DNA of 64,000 bases, taken from contig OX463810.1 in the NCBI GenBank assembly GCA_949825045.1, positions 37,210,201 to 37,274,200 on the forward strand, in the 5' to 3' direction. Of this stretch, positions 21,426-33,462 are shown piece by piece. The DNA is from Argyresthia goedartella (lineage: Eukaryota; Arthropoda; Insecta; Lepidoptera; Argyresthiidae). A model generated the notes under the pieces. It was given only the letters and a program-made list of their open reading frames with translations. It ran no database searches and was not told the DNA's origin. A program made the position numbers and the translations under genes. Numbering within the stretch: the stretch's first letter is position 1; each line of letters opens with the position of its first letter.

Positions 21426-23689
21426 TTTTTGTTTGTTTTTCAAAGTTCTTTATTAGATAAATACATTTTAACATATCAACATAAGACACCGTCTTTATGA
21501 GTATACATATAAATTGTATTGTTTGTTAGGCTAAGGCACCTCTTAAAACTTTCAACAGCTTAATTAATATAATATTTTACATTGTGTTCAACTATTTTAA
21601 TAAAATATCAATAAAATACTGGTGCATTCAACTTGATATGTTGAATACTTTTCACATCGACATTCCTATACTAACACATCGCGCAATACGAGTAAGTGCG
21701 GGTATGTAGAAAACAAATGCACACTGCCCGGCTAGGCGACGACACACGGCCGGCCATGGCAACAAGAGATAGGTAGGAGCCGTCGTAGTTTACTCACTGT
21801 TTAGAAAATAGTGATAGGGCAGCTTATAACTTTTATAAGTATTAGCATACGATAAAGTATGTAGACGTGATTTGCCGATAGATGAGACAAGACTATTGCT
21901 GTGGTGTGGATTTTTATCGATATAAAATTTTCGAGATATGTTTAGTACATAAGGTTTTATTTTTGGGAGCTGAATTTTGCCATGCAATTTAGTTGGTGTA
22001 AAAGGGAGTATTAAAAGCTGTTTTTAGGGCTTTATTTTGCACTAATTTGAGCTTATCGAAGTTTGAGTCACAAGTACTGCTCCATACTGGTGCAGCATAA
22101 GTGATACAGGGCCTTATTAGTGTAGTGTACATCCTAAGTTTGGTGTATGCGCTCAGATTTGATCGTCTGTTGAGGATCTGGCTTAGCCCACATAAAGATT
22201 TAATTCCCTTTTGATGTAGTGCCTTTGTTTGTGTCGTCCAGTTCAGTTTTGTGTCCAGAATAATGCCGAGGTATTTAACACTTTGTTTCTACGGTATTTT
22301 GTGTCCATTAATGGTGAGCTGTCGTGTGGGGATTTGACGTTTCCGGGTAAAGAGGATAGCATCAGTCTTAGACCCATTAAGTTTAAGTTTCCACTTAGTG
22401 AAGTACTCATGTAAGAGTTCTAGGGACATATCAAGTCGACTTATGACAAGATCAATATCCTCAGATGAAGTAAAAACAGCTGTGTCGTCAGCAAAGCAGG
22501 CCAGCTGCGTACGGGGTTGTTTAGGAATATCGTTCAAATAAACGAGAAAGAGGTAGGTTCCCAAAACAGAGCCCTGTGGTACACCTGCTGGGACACCGTA
22601 TATATCCGATTCGGTGATACCGATATGTATTTTGAACCGCCGATTTTCTAGGTAGGACACTACAAGCTTGATCAGTTTTAGAGGGACTCCTATTTCAATT
22701 AATTTATGCGCTAGGCCGTCATGCCAGACTGTGTCAAAGGCCTTTTCGACATCGAGTAGGTACATTCCTGTAGTGCTGTTTTTGTTGTGGTTGTCAGCAA
22801 TATTTTCAGCTACACGTGCCAGTTGCTGGACAGTGGAATGTCCTCTGCGGAAGCCAAATTGTTTTGGCAAGAGGTGAGGGTCACTGTAACGTGCTAACCT
22901 TGAGAGGATAAGCCGCTCGTACAGTTTTCCCAGGGTAGAAAGCAGGCTAATCGGTCGGTAGCTTACAGGATCTGACTCTTCCTTTCCTGGCTTCTTGATC
23001 GCTATAACTTTAGCAAGCTTCCAGGCTGATGGATAGTAACAAGTCCGTAAGCATCCATTGAGAATTTTCGTCAGTGAAACAATACCCTTTTGAGGCAGAT
23101 TTTTTAACAGAATATTGGTAATGCTATCGGGTCCAGGGGATTTGCGACTTTTGAGGCTACGGACGTGTTTCCAAAGTTCCTTAGGACGGATGGGATGCAA
23201 GATAGGGTCATCATTAGGACTGTAATTACTTAAAAGGTTAACAGATCTATTAACGATGCCAGCAGTATCGACAGAAGGGACCCAGCTGGACGTGAGGAGC
23301 ATGTTATTGTGGAAAGTTTCTGCAAGAACATTGGATTGGTCGTGAATATCTTTAGTTAACGAGCCATCAATATTTTTAAGGGGAGGTATTACACGGGATT
23401 TCCGGTTTAGGGAACGAACTAATTTCCAAATGTCGGAGCTGGGATTATCGACTTTACTCAGTTTTTTATTCCATGTTTTGTCGTTGTGTGCTTGGATGGC
23501 TATTTTAATCTGTTCCTGGAGATTATTCATGGCTGTTCTAAGGGATCTGCGAACATTTGGGTTTGTTTCACGTTGGTCATGTTTGCGAAGGCGGTTTTTG
23601 TTTCTTATTAATTTTTTGATAAACCGGGGCAAAGGAGTAGGGCTGTCAGAAATTTTCACTTTGGGTACAAAGTGAAAATTTCTGAATAT
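21426..23689 (-). mobile_element. Jockey-clade LINE, 5'-truncated
   Basis: Flanked by an 11-bp target duplication, tattaagaagt (21415-21425 and 23690-23700). The 3' end is at 21426 with a TAATAAAG signal and an A/C-rich tail. The 5' end stops inside the pre-RT region and carries an 18-bp inverted repeat (23646-23663 / 23668-23685), a fold-back often seen at aborted LINE 5' ends. It is inserted in an older LINE. Confidence 0.9.
21790..23663 (-). pseudogene. Jockey-type reverse transcriptase
   Basis: Well-preserved RT. In order: SRKSPGPDSITNILLKNLP, the AKVIAIKKPGKEES block, YRPISLLSTLGKLYERL, FGFRRGHSTVQQL, YLLDVEKAFDTVWHD, GVPAGVPQGSVLGTYLFLVY and the intact CFADDTAVF active site. An in-frame TAG at 22289-22291 interrupts the thumb region (just before VKYLGIILD). 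The C-terminal 65 residues at 21790-21987 are in a different frame. The VPAGVPQGSVLG signature puts it in the Jockey clade. Confidence 0.85.
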
Positions 23690-25440
23690 TATTAAGAAGT
23701 GCAGTAACAAATAAAGGCAACTTCTCTGGCAAATAAAGAAGAATTTGAAAATCATTCTAAGCCATTCAAGCAAGCACAAAACAACCACATAATTAAAAAT
23801 TCTACCAATAAATCAAAAAGCGCTTGGAACATTATTCATATCTTTAAGACATCATTTCCCAATGAGCACATCCGAAAATTTCAATTTTATGATTAAGAAA
23901 TAACTGACCCTCTAAAGATTGCAGAATGGTTCAATAGTTTTTTCATAGACCAAATAAAACAAAAAAAAAATTTAGATGGGACTTCAAGTGTGAAAATAAA
24001 ACATCAAAGTCAACCGATTTTCATAAACCCTACGACACCAGACAACATCATAAAAATTATAGGTTAACTCAAAAATAAAAACAGCGTTGGATATGATGAT
24101 ATACATACTAGGGTGTTAAAATATGTTTGCGACATAATCTCAACCACTTAGCACCATAGTGAACGCTTCCATAATGTACGTGTTCACCCAGAAAAGCTCA
24201 AGCGATTTATTATAAAACCACTTTTCAAAAAGGTGAATAGAGAACTGATGAAATCCTATCGACCAGTTACTCTAGTATCTGTTGTATCAAAAATAATATA
24301 AAATATTTATACCATACAATGGTATATCTTACTTAGAAAAAATCGATACTGACTTACTGAGGAACAAAGAGGCTTTCGTAAGGTAAATCAATAAATATTG
24401 CGGTAAGTATACGAATTCTTGCAGTATGCAACCACTAGTATGGATAAAAAAAACGATCGTGGCCCTTCATATGGATATGACAAAAGCTTTTGACTTGTTA
24501 ATCATGAAATACTAATTAGGAATCTTGAAGCTTGTGGTATAGGAGGAAACGTCCTTAATCTTATAACATCATATCTTAGTAACAGACGTATCACAAGCTA
24601 GCTTCCTAGGACCACTTCTATTTATTATTTATATAAATGACCTCCCAAAAATTTTATCATATCCTATGACATTATTCGCTGATGACAGTACTTTAAGAAT
24701 AAAATGAAATGAATTTGTTGATAATGAAACCAAAATCAATGACGCTTTAAAATAAATAATAAACTGGATGAATAGTAATAATTTAATCGTTAATTTAGAA
24801 AAGACATACCTAATTATTTTTTATCAAAATGTATCTAAACTGGACAACTTAAATATTCAAAATAATGGCATCAAAATTGACGAGGTTATATCCACAAAAT
24901 TTATTGGTGTGATAAAAGACACTATATTTAATTGGAAACAACAAACAAAACCAGTGAGCGACAATTTCTGTAAATATGTAAATGTTGATGTAATAAAATA
25001 TATAAAATACAAATAAAAATTGCCAATTTATTGTCAAATCTTTCTAAACCTTGAGCGAGGAAAACTGTCTTACAGCCTACCATGGTTTTGTGGCATCCAC
25101 ACTACGCTATGGGATTATCTTCTGGGGAAATTATACAGAGAGAGAAATAATTTTTAAGGCACAACAATGGTGCATTAGGGCAATGTGCAAACTTCAGCAA
25201 CAGATAGCTGCAGACATTATTTTTAAAATCTTAAACAACTTGCAGTCTTTGTAGAAATGAACCCTAAATATTTGATTCGAATCCCGACCGTTCACTACAA
25301 AAATGTTCAAACGCAACATTATCACAGGCTGTGTTTGCCAACATGTGGTACAGCCCTGATGAGAAAGTGTTTTTTACGGCTCCTTTAATATATAATAAAG
25401 TGCCAAATTAATATTAAGGACATGCCTTTATTTAAAAGCA
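23690..25440 (+). mobile_element. old, heavily decayed LINE (RT remnant)
   Basis: RT motifs recur across different frames: YRPVTLVSVVSK (24250), MDMTKAFD (24475), a LGPLLFIIYINDLPK region (24610-24650), LFADDSTL (24675), and the C-terminal TAYHGFVASTLRYGIIFWG (25070). Many stops and indels. The C-terminal motif resembles that of the LINE at 30726-31828, so the two are related, this one being much older. Confidence 0.75.
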
Positions 25441-25454
25441 TGTCCAGCAGATTA

Positions 25455-26065
25455 TACACTTTTCTGGTTAATAAAAGTTCATCATCATCATCACCATCAA
25501 TCAGGCCACATTCACCCACTGCTGGGTATAGGCCTCTTCTTTACCACACCATCCACTCCGGTCCTGAGCCTCCCGCATCCACTGCCTACCCGTTATGGCG
25601 ATGATGTCATCCGTCCATCTGGCTGGTGCTCTGCCGATTGGTCATCGTGCGGTTCTGGATAGCTACTCTGTAACCGCTTTGGTCCATCTTCCGTCATCTG
25701 TCCGTGCCAAGTGTCCTGCCCACCACCACTTCAGTCTCGTAATTCGCTTGCCGACATCGACGATCTTAGTACGATAAGTTATTTCTGTATTGCGAATACG
25801 ATCCCGAAGTCTAATGCCTAGCATGGAACGCTCCATGATCCTTTGTGCGACTTTAATTTGGTGCATATTCGCCTTTGTTAGCGTCATGTTTCTACACCGT
25901 ATGTAAATGTGGGCAGGACACATTGTTTGTAAACCCTGGTCTTCAGGTACTGTGGGATCTTGGACTTGAAGACGTCTTTAAACTTTCCAAATGCGGCCCA
26001 ACCCAACTGAATCCGTCTGGTAATCTCATTAACTTGAGAGTCTCGGCCCAAAGAAGAAATAAATG
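25455..26065 (-). mobile_element. RTE-like LINE 3' end
   Basis: Minus-strand C-terminus of an RTE-type protein: RIMERSMLGIRLRDRIRN, TKIVDVGKRITRLKWWWAGHLARTDDGRW. A tcatcatcatcatcaccatca-type microsatellite at 25469-25490 marks the 3' end. It is truncated upstream near 26065. The C-terminal signature is shared with the longer LINE at 54331-57663. Confidence 0.8.
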
Positions 26066-27077
26066 TTGTTACCGCATTATTTAATTCTTAAAGGATAAAA
26101 CAATTAAGTATGAATAATTTTATTTTATTATGAATTTCAATTAAACAGGCATTAAATTATTAGGTACTCTATATTAATATTATAACATTTAGACCTACAC
26201 AATGACTATTATTTAAATTATTGCAAACTTACATGAATTTTCATACGCCTATACAGGCAGTACATGGAATGCACTAAAATATGTACATAAAGACCTGTTA
26301 AATTTAACCATGTCATGAAGTATATTATGCAACTATATTATGAATCACGACAGTAGGATGTGACTCATGATTAGACATCGTCGCTTCATTCGATATAGTA
26401 TGAACGAGTATGAACCCTTACCTACAAGGCAACATTCGCATATTCATAGATAGCTCGATTTAATCGTTTCTTTACTACCCACCCCTCCGCCACCGGCCCG
26501 TGTCGGTCGGCCAAGCCTTCATTCCTTTGTCGTGCGAAGCAACGTGCACACCCTTAACTGAAAATTTTAAATTTCTAAATGTATAATCTCAAATAACTAC
26601 TGAAGTTAAAGTTGATATTAAAATGCCGAAACGTACGGCCGAAGAATAAATCTTACACTACATATATAGAGAAGTTATGAAAGATACAGGGACAGGAAAA
26701 TTAAAGGGGAAAACACATTTTGCCGATATATTTCTCCACTGACGAGGAGGAGAAAAATAATTGTAAGTGCTCTACTAACTATTCAGTGACTTTTTAGGGT
26801 TATACTAAAACATAGCCTAGATTCGTAAAAGAACGATGGCCCGTCTGGGAGTTGAGAATGAGTCAACTAGTCTGGATTCAAAAATAACGATGACTTTCCC
26901 GACAATTTATGTGTGTAGTAAGATACCTAATTGGCAAAAAATAATGGAATTAGTGACCTTTTTCCACGGCTCGTTTTACCGATTCATAAGGAATGGTGAG
27001 CAGCGAAAATGGTTTTTCTTCAAAATATAAAATGTTAAATCGTTATATAAAATATATACCTACTACCTACATATATA
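26066..27077. other. no recognisable feature
   Basis: AT-rich DNA with one short GC-rich patch near 26480-26540. No frame longer than about 64 codons and no match to the repeats elsewhere in the window. Confidence 0.5.
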
Positions 27078-27220
27078 CACAGTCAGGTCATAAGTTCTGT
27101 CACACAATAAAAACTTTTGAATTTAGAACGCTGGCCACAAAAAAGTTTATTGAATTCGAATTTCGAATTTTTCATGAAAATAAAAATGTGTACTTTTTAG
27201 AATTTTCCTCATTTTTAAAT

Positions 27221-28930
27221 ATGGAGTGGACACTTAAAGAAGACCGTGTCGCAGTTATTGCGTTGCATCGTTGCGGTTACGCGCCAATTCAGATTTTCGA
27301 CTTACTGAAAAATTTGAATATAAACAAAAGATTCGTTTATCGTACCATAAAACGATACAATGAAGACCCTAGTGTAGATGACGGGTCAAGAAGTGGTCGC
27401 CCTCGCTCTGTTAGGACTCCAGCAGTGATAAAAGCTGTGAAGGCGCGAATTCAAAGAAATCCCATACGTAAGCAGAAACTGTTGGCTCTTCAGATGGCGT
27501 TAAGCAGGACCACGGTGAAAAGGGTGTTAAATGAAGACTTAGGGCTTAGGGCATATCGAAGAAAAATAGGACATCGTTTGGACGCTCGTTTAATGGACCT
27601 GAGACTGAAGAGATGCCGCGCTTTGTTGAAGCGGTACGCGGGAAAAAAGCATCGGGAAATTCTTTTTTCGGATGAAAAAATTTTCACCGTGGAAGAGAGC
27701 TACAACAAACAAAATTATAAGGTGTACGCACACAGCAGTGAAGAAGCGAGCAACCGTATTCCGCGTGTCCAACGAGGTCATTTTCCATCCTCGCTCATGG
27801 TTTGGTTGGGAGTCTCTTATTGGGGCTTAACTGAGGTACATTTTTGTGAGAAAGGCGTAAAAACGAATGCAGTTGTGTATCAAAATACAGTCCTCAAGAA
27901 CCTTGTGGAACCTGTTTGTCATACCATGTTTAATATCAGTCACTGGGTATTCCAACAAGATTCTGCGCCAGCTCATAGAGCGAAAAGCACATAAGACTGG
28001 CTGGCGGCGCGTGAAATCGACTTCATCCGGCACGAAGACTGGCCCTCCTCCAGCCCAGATTTGAGTCCGTTAGATTACAAGATATGGCAACACTTGGAGG
28101 AAAAGGCGTGCTCAAAGCCTCATCCTGATTTGGAGTCACTCAAGGCATCCTTGATTAACCTTACAATCCCCCAAGCCTCATATGACGCTCGCCTCGAGTA
28201 CCGTCCGTCCCCCAAGCGTCATATGACGCTCTCGCTCCCGCGCTTTTTTAAACCGGTATATTTTGGCCAATTTTTGTCATGTTGGTACTGTTAAAGATTT
28301 TCCAGACGCTCAATAAGACAAAGTCTATAATCCGATACAATTGTCTATGGTCATTCATAGAAAAAAATATTCCAAACGTGCCTCAAAAAAAAACACTTTT
28401 ATTTATACCGTATTTTTGGAAAATTTCAAACGCTGAAATATTAAACAGTTTATATAAGAACACACTAATGTTTTTATTGTTTTGAAAGGGTAATGTTATT
28501 TAGATTACGTAGGTATCAAATAACATGTATATGTTGTTGATGTTTTTCTCATGTCTGCTAGATTTGTGTCGAGAAGGACCATTTTCATAGATGTCTGTGA
28601 TTCTCATGTCGGTACAATAATAAAGGAAGGTCACTGTGACATTAGTTTTGCATTGACTAAGAGAGGGTTTCATTAGCTACTCATATTTAGCACTCTCATA
28701 GTTCTAAGAGTTACCATTTCAACATAATCACTTGATACGTCAGTCAAGTGTCGCGCGCCGCGCGGGCTTAAGTGTGCCTGGGGGACGAGCTGTGTCGGCG
28801 CCAAGTGGCTGGGGGTGCGAGGGGTTAAGGCAGCCGCCGATATTGACATGGACCTCGTTCGTGCTGCGATAGACGACTGGCCGCGCAGAATAAAGGCCTG
28901 TATATTCAAAATCGCGGGGGTCATTTTGAA
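27221..28930 (+). pseudogene. mariner DD37D transposase pseudogene
   Basis: Cut-and-paste transposase. Helix-turn-helix N-terminus (residues 1-110), GRPRSVRTP linker, then the catalytic core: FSDEKIF (first D), WVFQQDSAPAH (second D) and SPDLSPLDY (third D). Exactly 37 residues separate the second and third aspartates, the spacing of the DD37D (maT-like) group. Lesions: a TAA at 27992-27994 within the core, the insertion at 28159-28824 in the C-terminus, and two extra bases near 28900 relative to copy 1. Therefore inactive. Confidence 0.85.
28159..28824. mobile_element. 666-bp TTAA-flanked non-autonomous element
   Basis: Interrupts the mariner transposase C-terminus between duplicated TTAA sites (28155-28158, 28825-28828). 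The same position in copy 1 (1664-1667) has a single TTAA, proving insertion. The ends are C-rich imperfect inverted repeats (ccttacaatccccca / cccctcgcaccccca). Target and end style fit the piggyBac superfamily. No transposase is encoded. Near the left end is a 35-bp duplicated motif (ccccaag..tcatatgacgctc). Confidence 0.75.
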
Positions 28931-29060
28931 TAAACTTTATTACCATAAGAATCTATGTTTTATTAAGTTCATTTTGCTATATAAATGTTTACATAAATAA
29001 TAAACATGTCTTAATTATTTCATATTGCACATGTGACAGAACTTATGACCTGACTATGTA

Positions 29061-29850
29061 TATAAATATTTTAAGTAATAATAGACATAAAAACATGTAG
29101 ATTTTAAAAGTTAACATACAACCTAGCCTAGATCCGCTCATTCTTAGCGCATTAGATGAGAAAACTAATCAAGCAGATATCGGTGAAACAATTCAAGAAA
29201 ATCTTGCCCAATTATGGCTATTCCTACTAAAAAGGGCATGCCAAAAGATGCCAAAGAAAAAATCCTCAAAAATTGCAAATTGCAAATTACTCCAGGCTCC
29301 CAAATGCAAATATTGAATCCGTAAATAATACAGGTTACAAGGTTAGTTACAGGAGGTTACAAGAAGCCAGGGCCATCACCCAGGCCGGCGCGGCGCGCGC
29401 AGTACCCGGCCTAACCTCGCCCGCCGCCGCCCAGCTCGACCAAGGCGCGTGCGGCTCCACACCAGTAACCCAGCAGGTACGGGTACATGCTGGCAGAGTC
29501 CAACATTGTCATCATTGTTGGCGTGCCGTTACAGATAATGAAGTTGTGCTTATCGATCCGCGACGGTCTTCATATTCCACTCTGCAGGGACGTTATACAA
29601 ACTGCTTTACTAATATCACATGGTCTGAAAAAGATAAGATCGATATGTGGTTTAAGAGTCTTCTCCGAATGTAGCCAAACTAAAGATCATTGCATATCAA
29701 ATATTTTTTTGCCACCTAAGCCTAATGGTGGCTTCACAGACCTGCTTGTGACGTCAATTTGAGCCCTTTTGCTATCGCGGCACGTGCACATGGCAGCAAA
29801 CCCACTCACAACTTGTGTGTGGGTACTTTTAAATGATATTTTTACTTTTT
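29061..29850. other. unassigned region with a GC-rich block
   Basis: 29340-29480 is clearly richer in GC than its surroundings. A frame at 29487-29762 ends in SNIFLPPKPNGGF, reminiscent of the start of a DIRS-type reverse transcriptase, but nothing else of such a protein follows. No firm assignment. Confidence 0.3.
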
Positions 29851-30260
29851 AGGGTTCCGTACCCGAAGGGTTCCAAGACTCCGCTGTCCGTCCGTCCGTC
29901 TGTCACCAGGCTGTATCTCAAGAACCTAGCTAGCTAGAGAGTTGAAATTTTCACAGATTATGTATTTATGTTGCCGCTATAACAACAAATACTAAAAAAC
30001 AGTTATGTTGCCGCTATAACAACATATACAAAAAAGAAATATTTAAGGGGGCTCCCATACAACAATTCTTTCAATACCACATACAAACTTATGGATGCAC
30101 CTGGTTACATACATGGAGTGTGAAAGTAACCGCACCAATAACTTTCTAAACAATATTTTGCTGTGTAAAATCCAAACTATTCACTCCACACCATCGCTTC
30201 CATTGAACGGTGGTACGGAACCCTTCGTGCGCGATTTAGACTCGCACTTGACCGGTTTTT
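29851..30260 (+). mobile_element. GTCC/GTCT-containing MITE, copy 1
   Basis: Begins agggttccgtacc and has the exact inverse ggtacggaaccct about 45 bp before its end. Near the start lies a gtccgtccgtccgtctgtc microsatellite. The same element occurs at 37042-37468 and 62593-63028. It matches the lepidopteran class of miniature elements with embedded GTCY repeats. Non-coding. Confidence 0.8.
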
Positions 30261-30394
30261 TATCATACTGAGTTTATCTATAAGTTATTTTTTTTGTTAT
30301 TTACTTTTACTTTATTACTTAACTTAAAACGCCTAAATAAGTTTATTACTCAGTCAAACTTTAAACTTATTTTTTTTTTATTCAAAATAGATTC

Positions 30395-30725
30395 TTACAA
30401 TTCTATTCAATTCAATTTCTTTATTTCAAACTTCAAGGTCCATAATAACAGTAGGTAATTTCATTAAAATATCAAATCACAGGTACAATATATCAACAAA
30501 TTACATATCCATTATTTTAATGTCAACAAAATTCATAAAACAAAAATGAAATAAAATAAAATAAAATGTCAAATTATAAAATGTCAAAATAAATTCTAAT
30601 TATCGATTAAAAATCAAATTAACATTTTTATCCAATGGAGGGTGAATGGGCTATCCCACTTCTCCGAGAGAGCATTTAAGATTTTGTTATTTCTGCCACG
30701 CATTCTACCTAGTAATGAAGCAGCC
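30395..30725 (-). mobile_element. LINE 3' end fragment
   Basis: Low edge has the ttcaattcaatttctttatt tail style of a LINE 3' end on the minus strand. 30600-30720 encodes a C-terminal NNKILNALSEKWDSPFTLHW-like segment. It is cut by the next LINE's tail at about 30726. Confidence 0.55.
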
Positions 30726-31828
30726 CTTTCAAATTCAAATTCAAATTCAAAAATTCAAATTCGTTTATTTGCGAAAAATATGGTCATGAAGATGTTACAA
30801 ATGGTAATACGTGCAGCATATTTCGCCACGCAGTGGCAAGCAAATATTATTTCTAAACAATAAACACACCTATCGAATGAATTAGTCTAGTTACATAGAA
30901 ATGTCATGAAAATATATAATATAAGATACTGACTGATTAATACAATTTGTTAGTATGTCACTCCCTGTCATCTTATATCTGTTTAAAACCGAGCCGTACA
31001 GTCTAGAAATTCCTTAATATTATAGAAGCATTTACTTATTAGCCATTTTCTGAGCTTATATTTAAATATTTCAAATGGCATATCCTGTAGTTCTTTTGGT
31101 ATCGAGTTAAAAATTTTGATCGCCATCCAGTAGCAGTTTCGCTGCAGCAGTACTGTATGCGATTTTGGGAATGTCAGCCTATTGGGAAACCTGCTGTTGA
31201 AATAACATGATGTTGACTTTTTAATAAATATGTCCATATTTTGCCGAACAAATACACAGATTTCAAAGATATAAATTCCGGTTAGGGTAAGGAGATTAAG
31301 TTTCTTAAACAGTGGTCTACAGGACTCTACAGGACTCATTCCACATATTGCTCGTACACATTTCTTCTGTATAAGAAATAGATTGTCGATTTCCACTGCA
31401 TTTCCCCACACAACTATACCGTAGCGTAAGGCAGAGACGACATACCCATGGTAAGCTAACATTGCCGTTTCGTGTCCCGCCACCTTTACCAGTCTATAAA
31501 GGACAAACACAAATTTATTGATTTTTTTAATTATATTTGTTAAATGCGCTTTCCATGACAATTGTGAGGCAAGTGTTATACCTAAAAATTTCATCTCTTT
31601 TATTCATTTATTTCTGAATTATTATATTGGACGGTCACGTTTATGTCAGGCTTAATTCTATTATAAAATGTCATGTATGTCGTTTTGTCAATATTTACAC
31701 GGAGATTATTTATTTGCAACCAGTTGACTATTTTTTTTATTGTATTATTTACGTCATTTTCAAAATTTATTGTATTATTGTATTTAATTATTATAGAGAT
31801 GTCGTCAGCATATAGGGTACATTGGTGT
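30726..31828 (-). mobile_element. CR1-like LINE, 5'-truncated
   Basis: The tail (aaattc)n at 30728-30760 marks the 3' end on the minus strand. Reading leftward from 31828, YADDISI (active site, about 31800) is followed by NWLQINNLRVNIDKT. A frame break near 31600 precedes a 203-residue open segment (31594-30983): KFLGITLASQLSWKAH, AYHGYVVSALRYGIVVWG, a CVRAICGM block and a basic tail. The 5' part including the endonuclease is missing. Confidence 0.8.
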
Positions 31829-32075
31829 TCTGTTACGTATTATAGCGTGAAAACCGTCGGTGCGCGCTTCAACAAACATTGCCGATGCACTGCAGAAGCG
31901 CGGTCCACAGACTGCTGGTATAAAAAGATTGACAGTAAGCTTTAAAAAGAGTTATCTTTACTTTTACTGAACACCGAGCAAATCTGCGAGCCAGCAGATT
32001 ACTTCTAACTGTCAACGCCCTACGCTCCCTTTCAATATCACACTCATCTCTCAAACGTTCGTCACTATGTGTCCC
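31829..32075 (-). mobile_element. second LINE fragment (RT C-terminus)
   Basis: Minus-strand frame with RDECDIERERRALTVRSNLLARRFARCS and VKITLFKAYCQSFYTSSLW, then, after a deletion, RFCSASAMFVEARTDGFHAI in another frame. This is a recognisable C-terminal block of a different insect LINE from the one immediately to its left. Confidence 0.65.
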
Positions 32076-32509
32076 GAATGTGCGAATGTTGCTTTGTAGG
32101 TTAGGGGGACTACCTGGTTCATACTATATCTTCGAATGAAGCGACTCTTACAATAATGACGGAACTTCACTAAGGGAAGTTTGATTGATCATATATTATT
32201 TTATAGTATTAGAACCCTGAGCGACGCGGGTGATCCATGGCCCTCGATATTAATCCGTTTTATTCAAGAGTTGCATACGATACTGTATACCTACCATGAC
32301 TACGAGAAAAAGAAAGATTTTAGCGAAAATAGACATTTAATGGAGGAAAAAAGGAAAGTTAAATTAATTAAAATTTCGGATTTCTACCTGGTGCGGTAGT
32401 TTTTTTAACGACACAAATTACTATAGACGCCCCGCTAGTTGATAAATGAATATAGTCTATTTTGATCAAAGATAATTTCTGCATTCAAATGATAATAAAA
32501 ATGATATAA

Positions 32510-32567
32510 ATGTATTAGGCACCCATTTAGAAATTAAATCCAACTTCTAAATGGGTGCCTAATACAT
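32510..32567. repeat. perfect 23-bp inverted repeat with a 12-nt spacer
   Basis: Arms 32510-32532 and 32545-32567 are exact reverse complements (core gtattaggcacccatttaga). No flanking target duplication was recognised. The rest of 32076-32614 holds nothing identifiable. Confidence 0.85.
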
Positions 32568-32614
32568 AGTGTGCTAGTAGGTATACTTAGGAGTTCAAGG
32601 TCTTAGTCTATAAG

Positions 32615-33085
32615 CGCCAATCGCTTGATCGTCCGATATTGTCGCCTAGCAATAATGAGAGAGCGGAGAGATGACCATTAAGTGAGGTATAAGAAGCTCC
32701 CGCTTCACATTGTTCTGAAAGGAATTTTAACACCATATCAATTGTAGAACTACAAACATTAATGTTATTCTTCTGACAAAATCCCACCAGAGCTTACACA
32801 TTACGTTATACTGTTTCAACGTAGTATTGGCTACTGGGTACCACGGCTGGCAAGGCCAAGCAGGGAATACTAGGATTTCAGAGGTTTCATTCATCATTTA
32901 TTATTTTCCTAGCACATTTTAAAATGACAGCGAATGGAGGGAAAGCGTAGAATAGTGATTGTTTCCGGTTAACGGTAAATGCGTTCACAGCTATTAAATC
33001 TGGATCTCGTTTCCAGGATATAAAAGATGTACACTTGGCATTGGCGCGAGAAGCGAATAAGTTATTTTCTGGCTGACTTATTTTA
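32615..33085 (-). pseudogene. DIRS-like RNase H / tyrosine-recombinase remnant
   Basis: Minus-strand reading gives LFASRANAKCTSFISWKRDP, then AFTVNRKQSLFYAFPPFAVI, then VFPAWPCQPWYP, and further on SLNGHLSALSLLLGDN. This succession (end of RNase H, then the SAM-like N-terminal domain of a tyrosine recombinase) is typical of DIRS-type retrotransposons. Stops and frameshifts break it, and the catalytic recombinase domain is absent. Assignment is by motif order only. Confidence 0.6.
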
Positions 33086-33321
33086 TGAGCGATGCTTTGA
33101 AAAGCCGAATTAAATAATTACTATTCAGTATCTGGGTTGATTTTTCGAGACTCATCATCTGCTTCGCGATTTTCCTTAGTGTTTATAAGTATCTATACCT
33201 ACGATGCATATAACCAAATATTATGGATCTCGCACCATTGCCAAAGTCATTAGCCCCAAAAATGCTAGGGGAGTTTTAATACGTGGAAATCAAGTTCTTC
33301 TGTTTTCCAACCACCATTTAA

Positions 33322-33458
33322 CCTCTAGAATACCACCGGCGTTAGCTAACGCCACTTTTCCGTTATAGGTTTTCAATTTTGTTACCATGGCATAAGGTTC
33401 AAAATGGCGAACCGAACGACCGAACCGACCGTCTAAACTACCCTCGGTTTTTGAGAGG
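33322..33458. mobile_element. 137-bp TTAA-flanked miniature element
   Basis: Lies between TTAA at 33318-33321 and 33459-33462. The ends are cctctagaatacc and, in reverse, cctctcaaaaacc, so they share cctct..aa. It includes a perfect 16-bp palindrome ggcgttagctaacgcc. A piggyBac-type MITE is likely, although an empty site is not available here. Confidence 0.5.
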
Positions 33459-33462
33459 TTAA

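Larger units (their letters stand above)
27078..29058 (+). mobile_element. mariner (DD37D type) copy 3, both ends present
   Basis: Bounded by TA on both sides (27076-27077 and 29059-29060), with inverted ends starting ca(c/t)agtcaggtcataagtt. Internal length would be about 1.3 kb, but a 666-bp TTAA-flanked insertion (28159-28824) enlarges it to 1981 bp. The element belongs to the Tc1/mariner superfamily. It is the most complete of three copies. Confidence 0.9.

Noticed and set aside
29273..29674. 133-codon frame in GC-rich DNA
   Set aside because: No domain or motif, and the composition explains the lack of stops.
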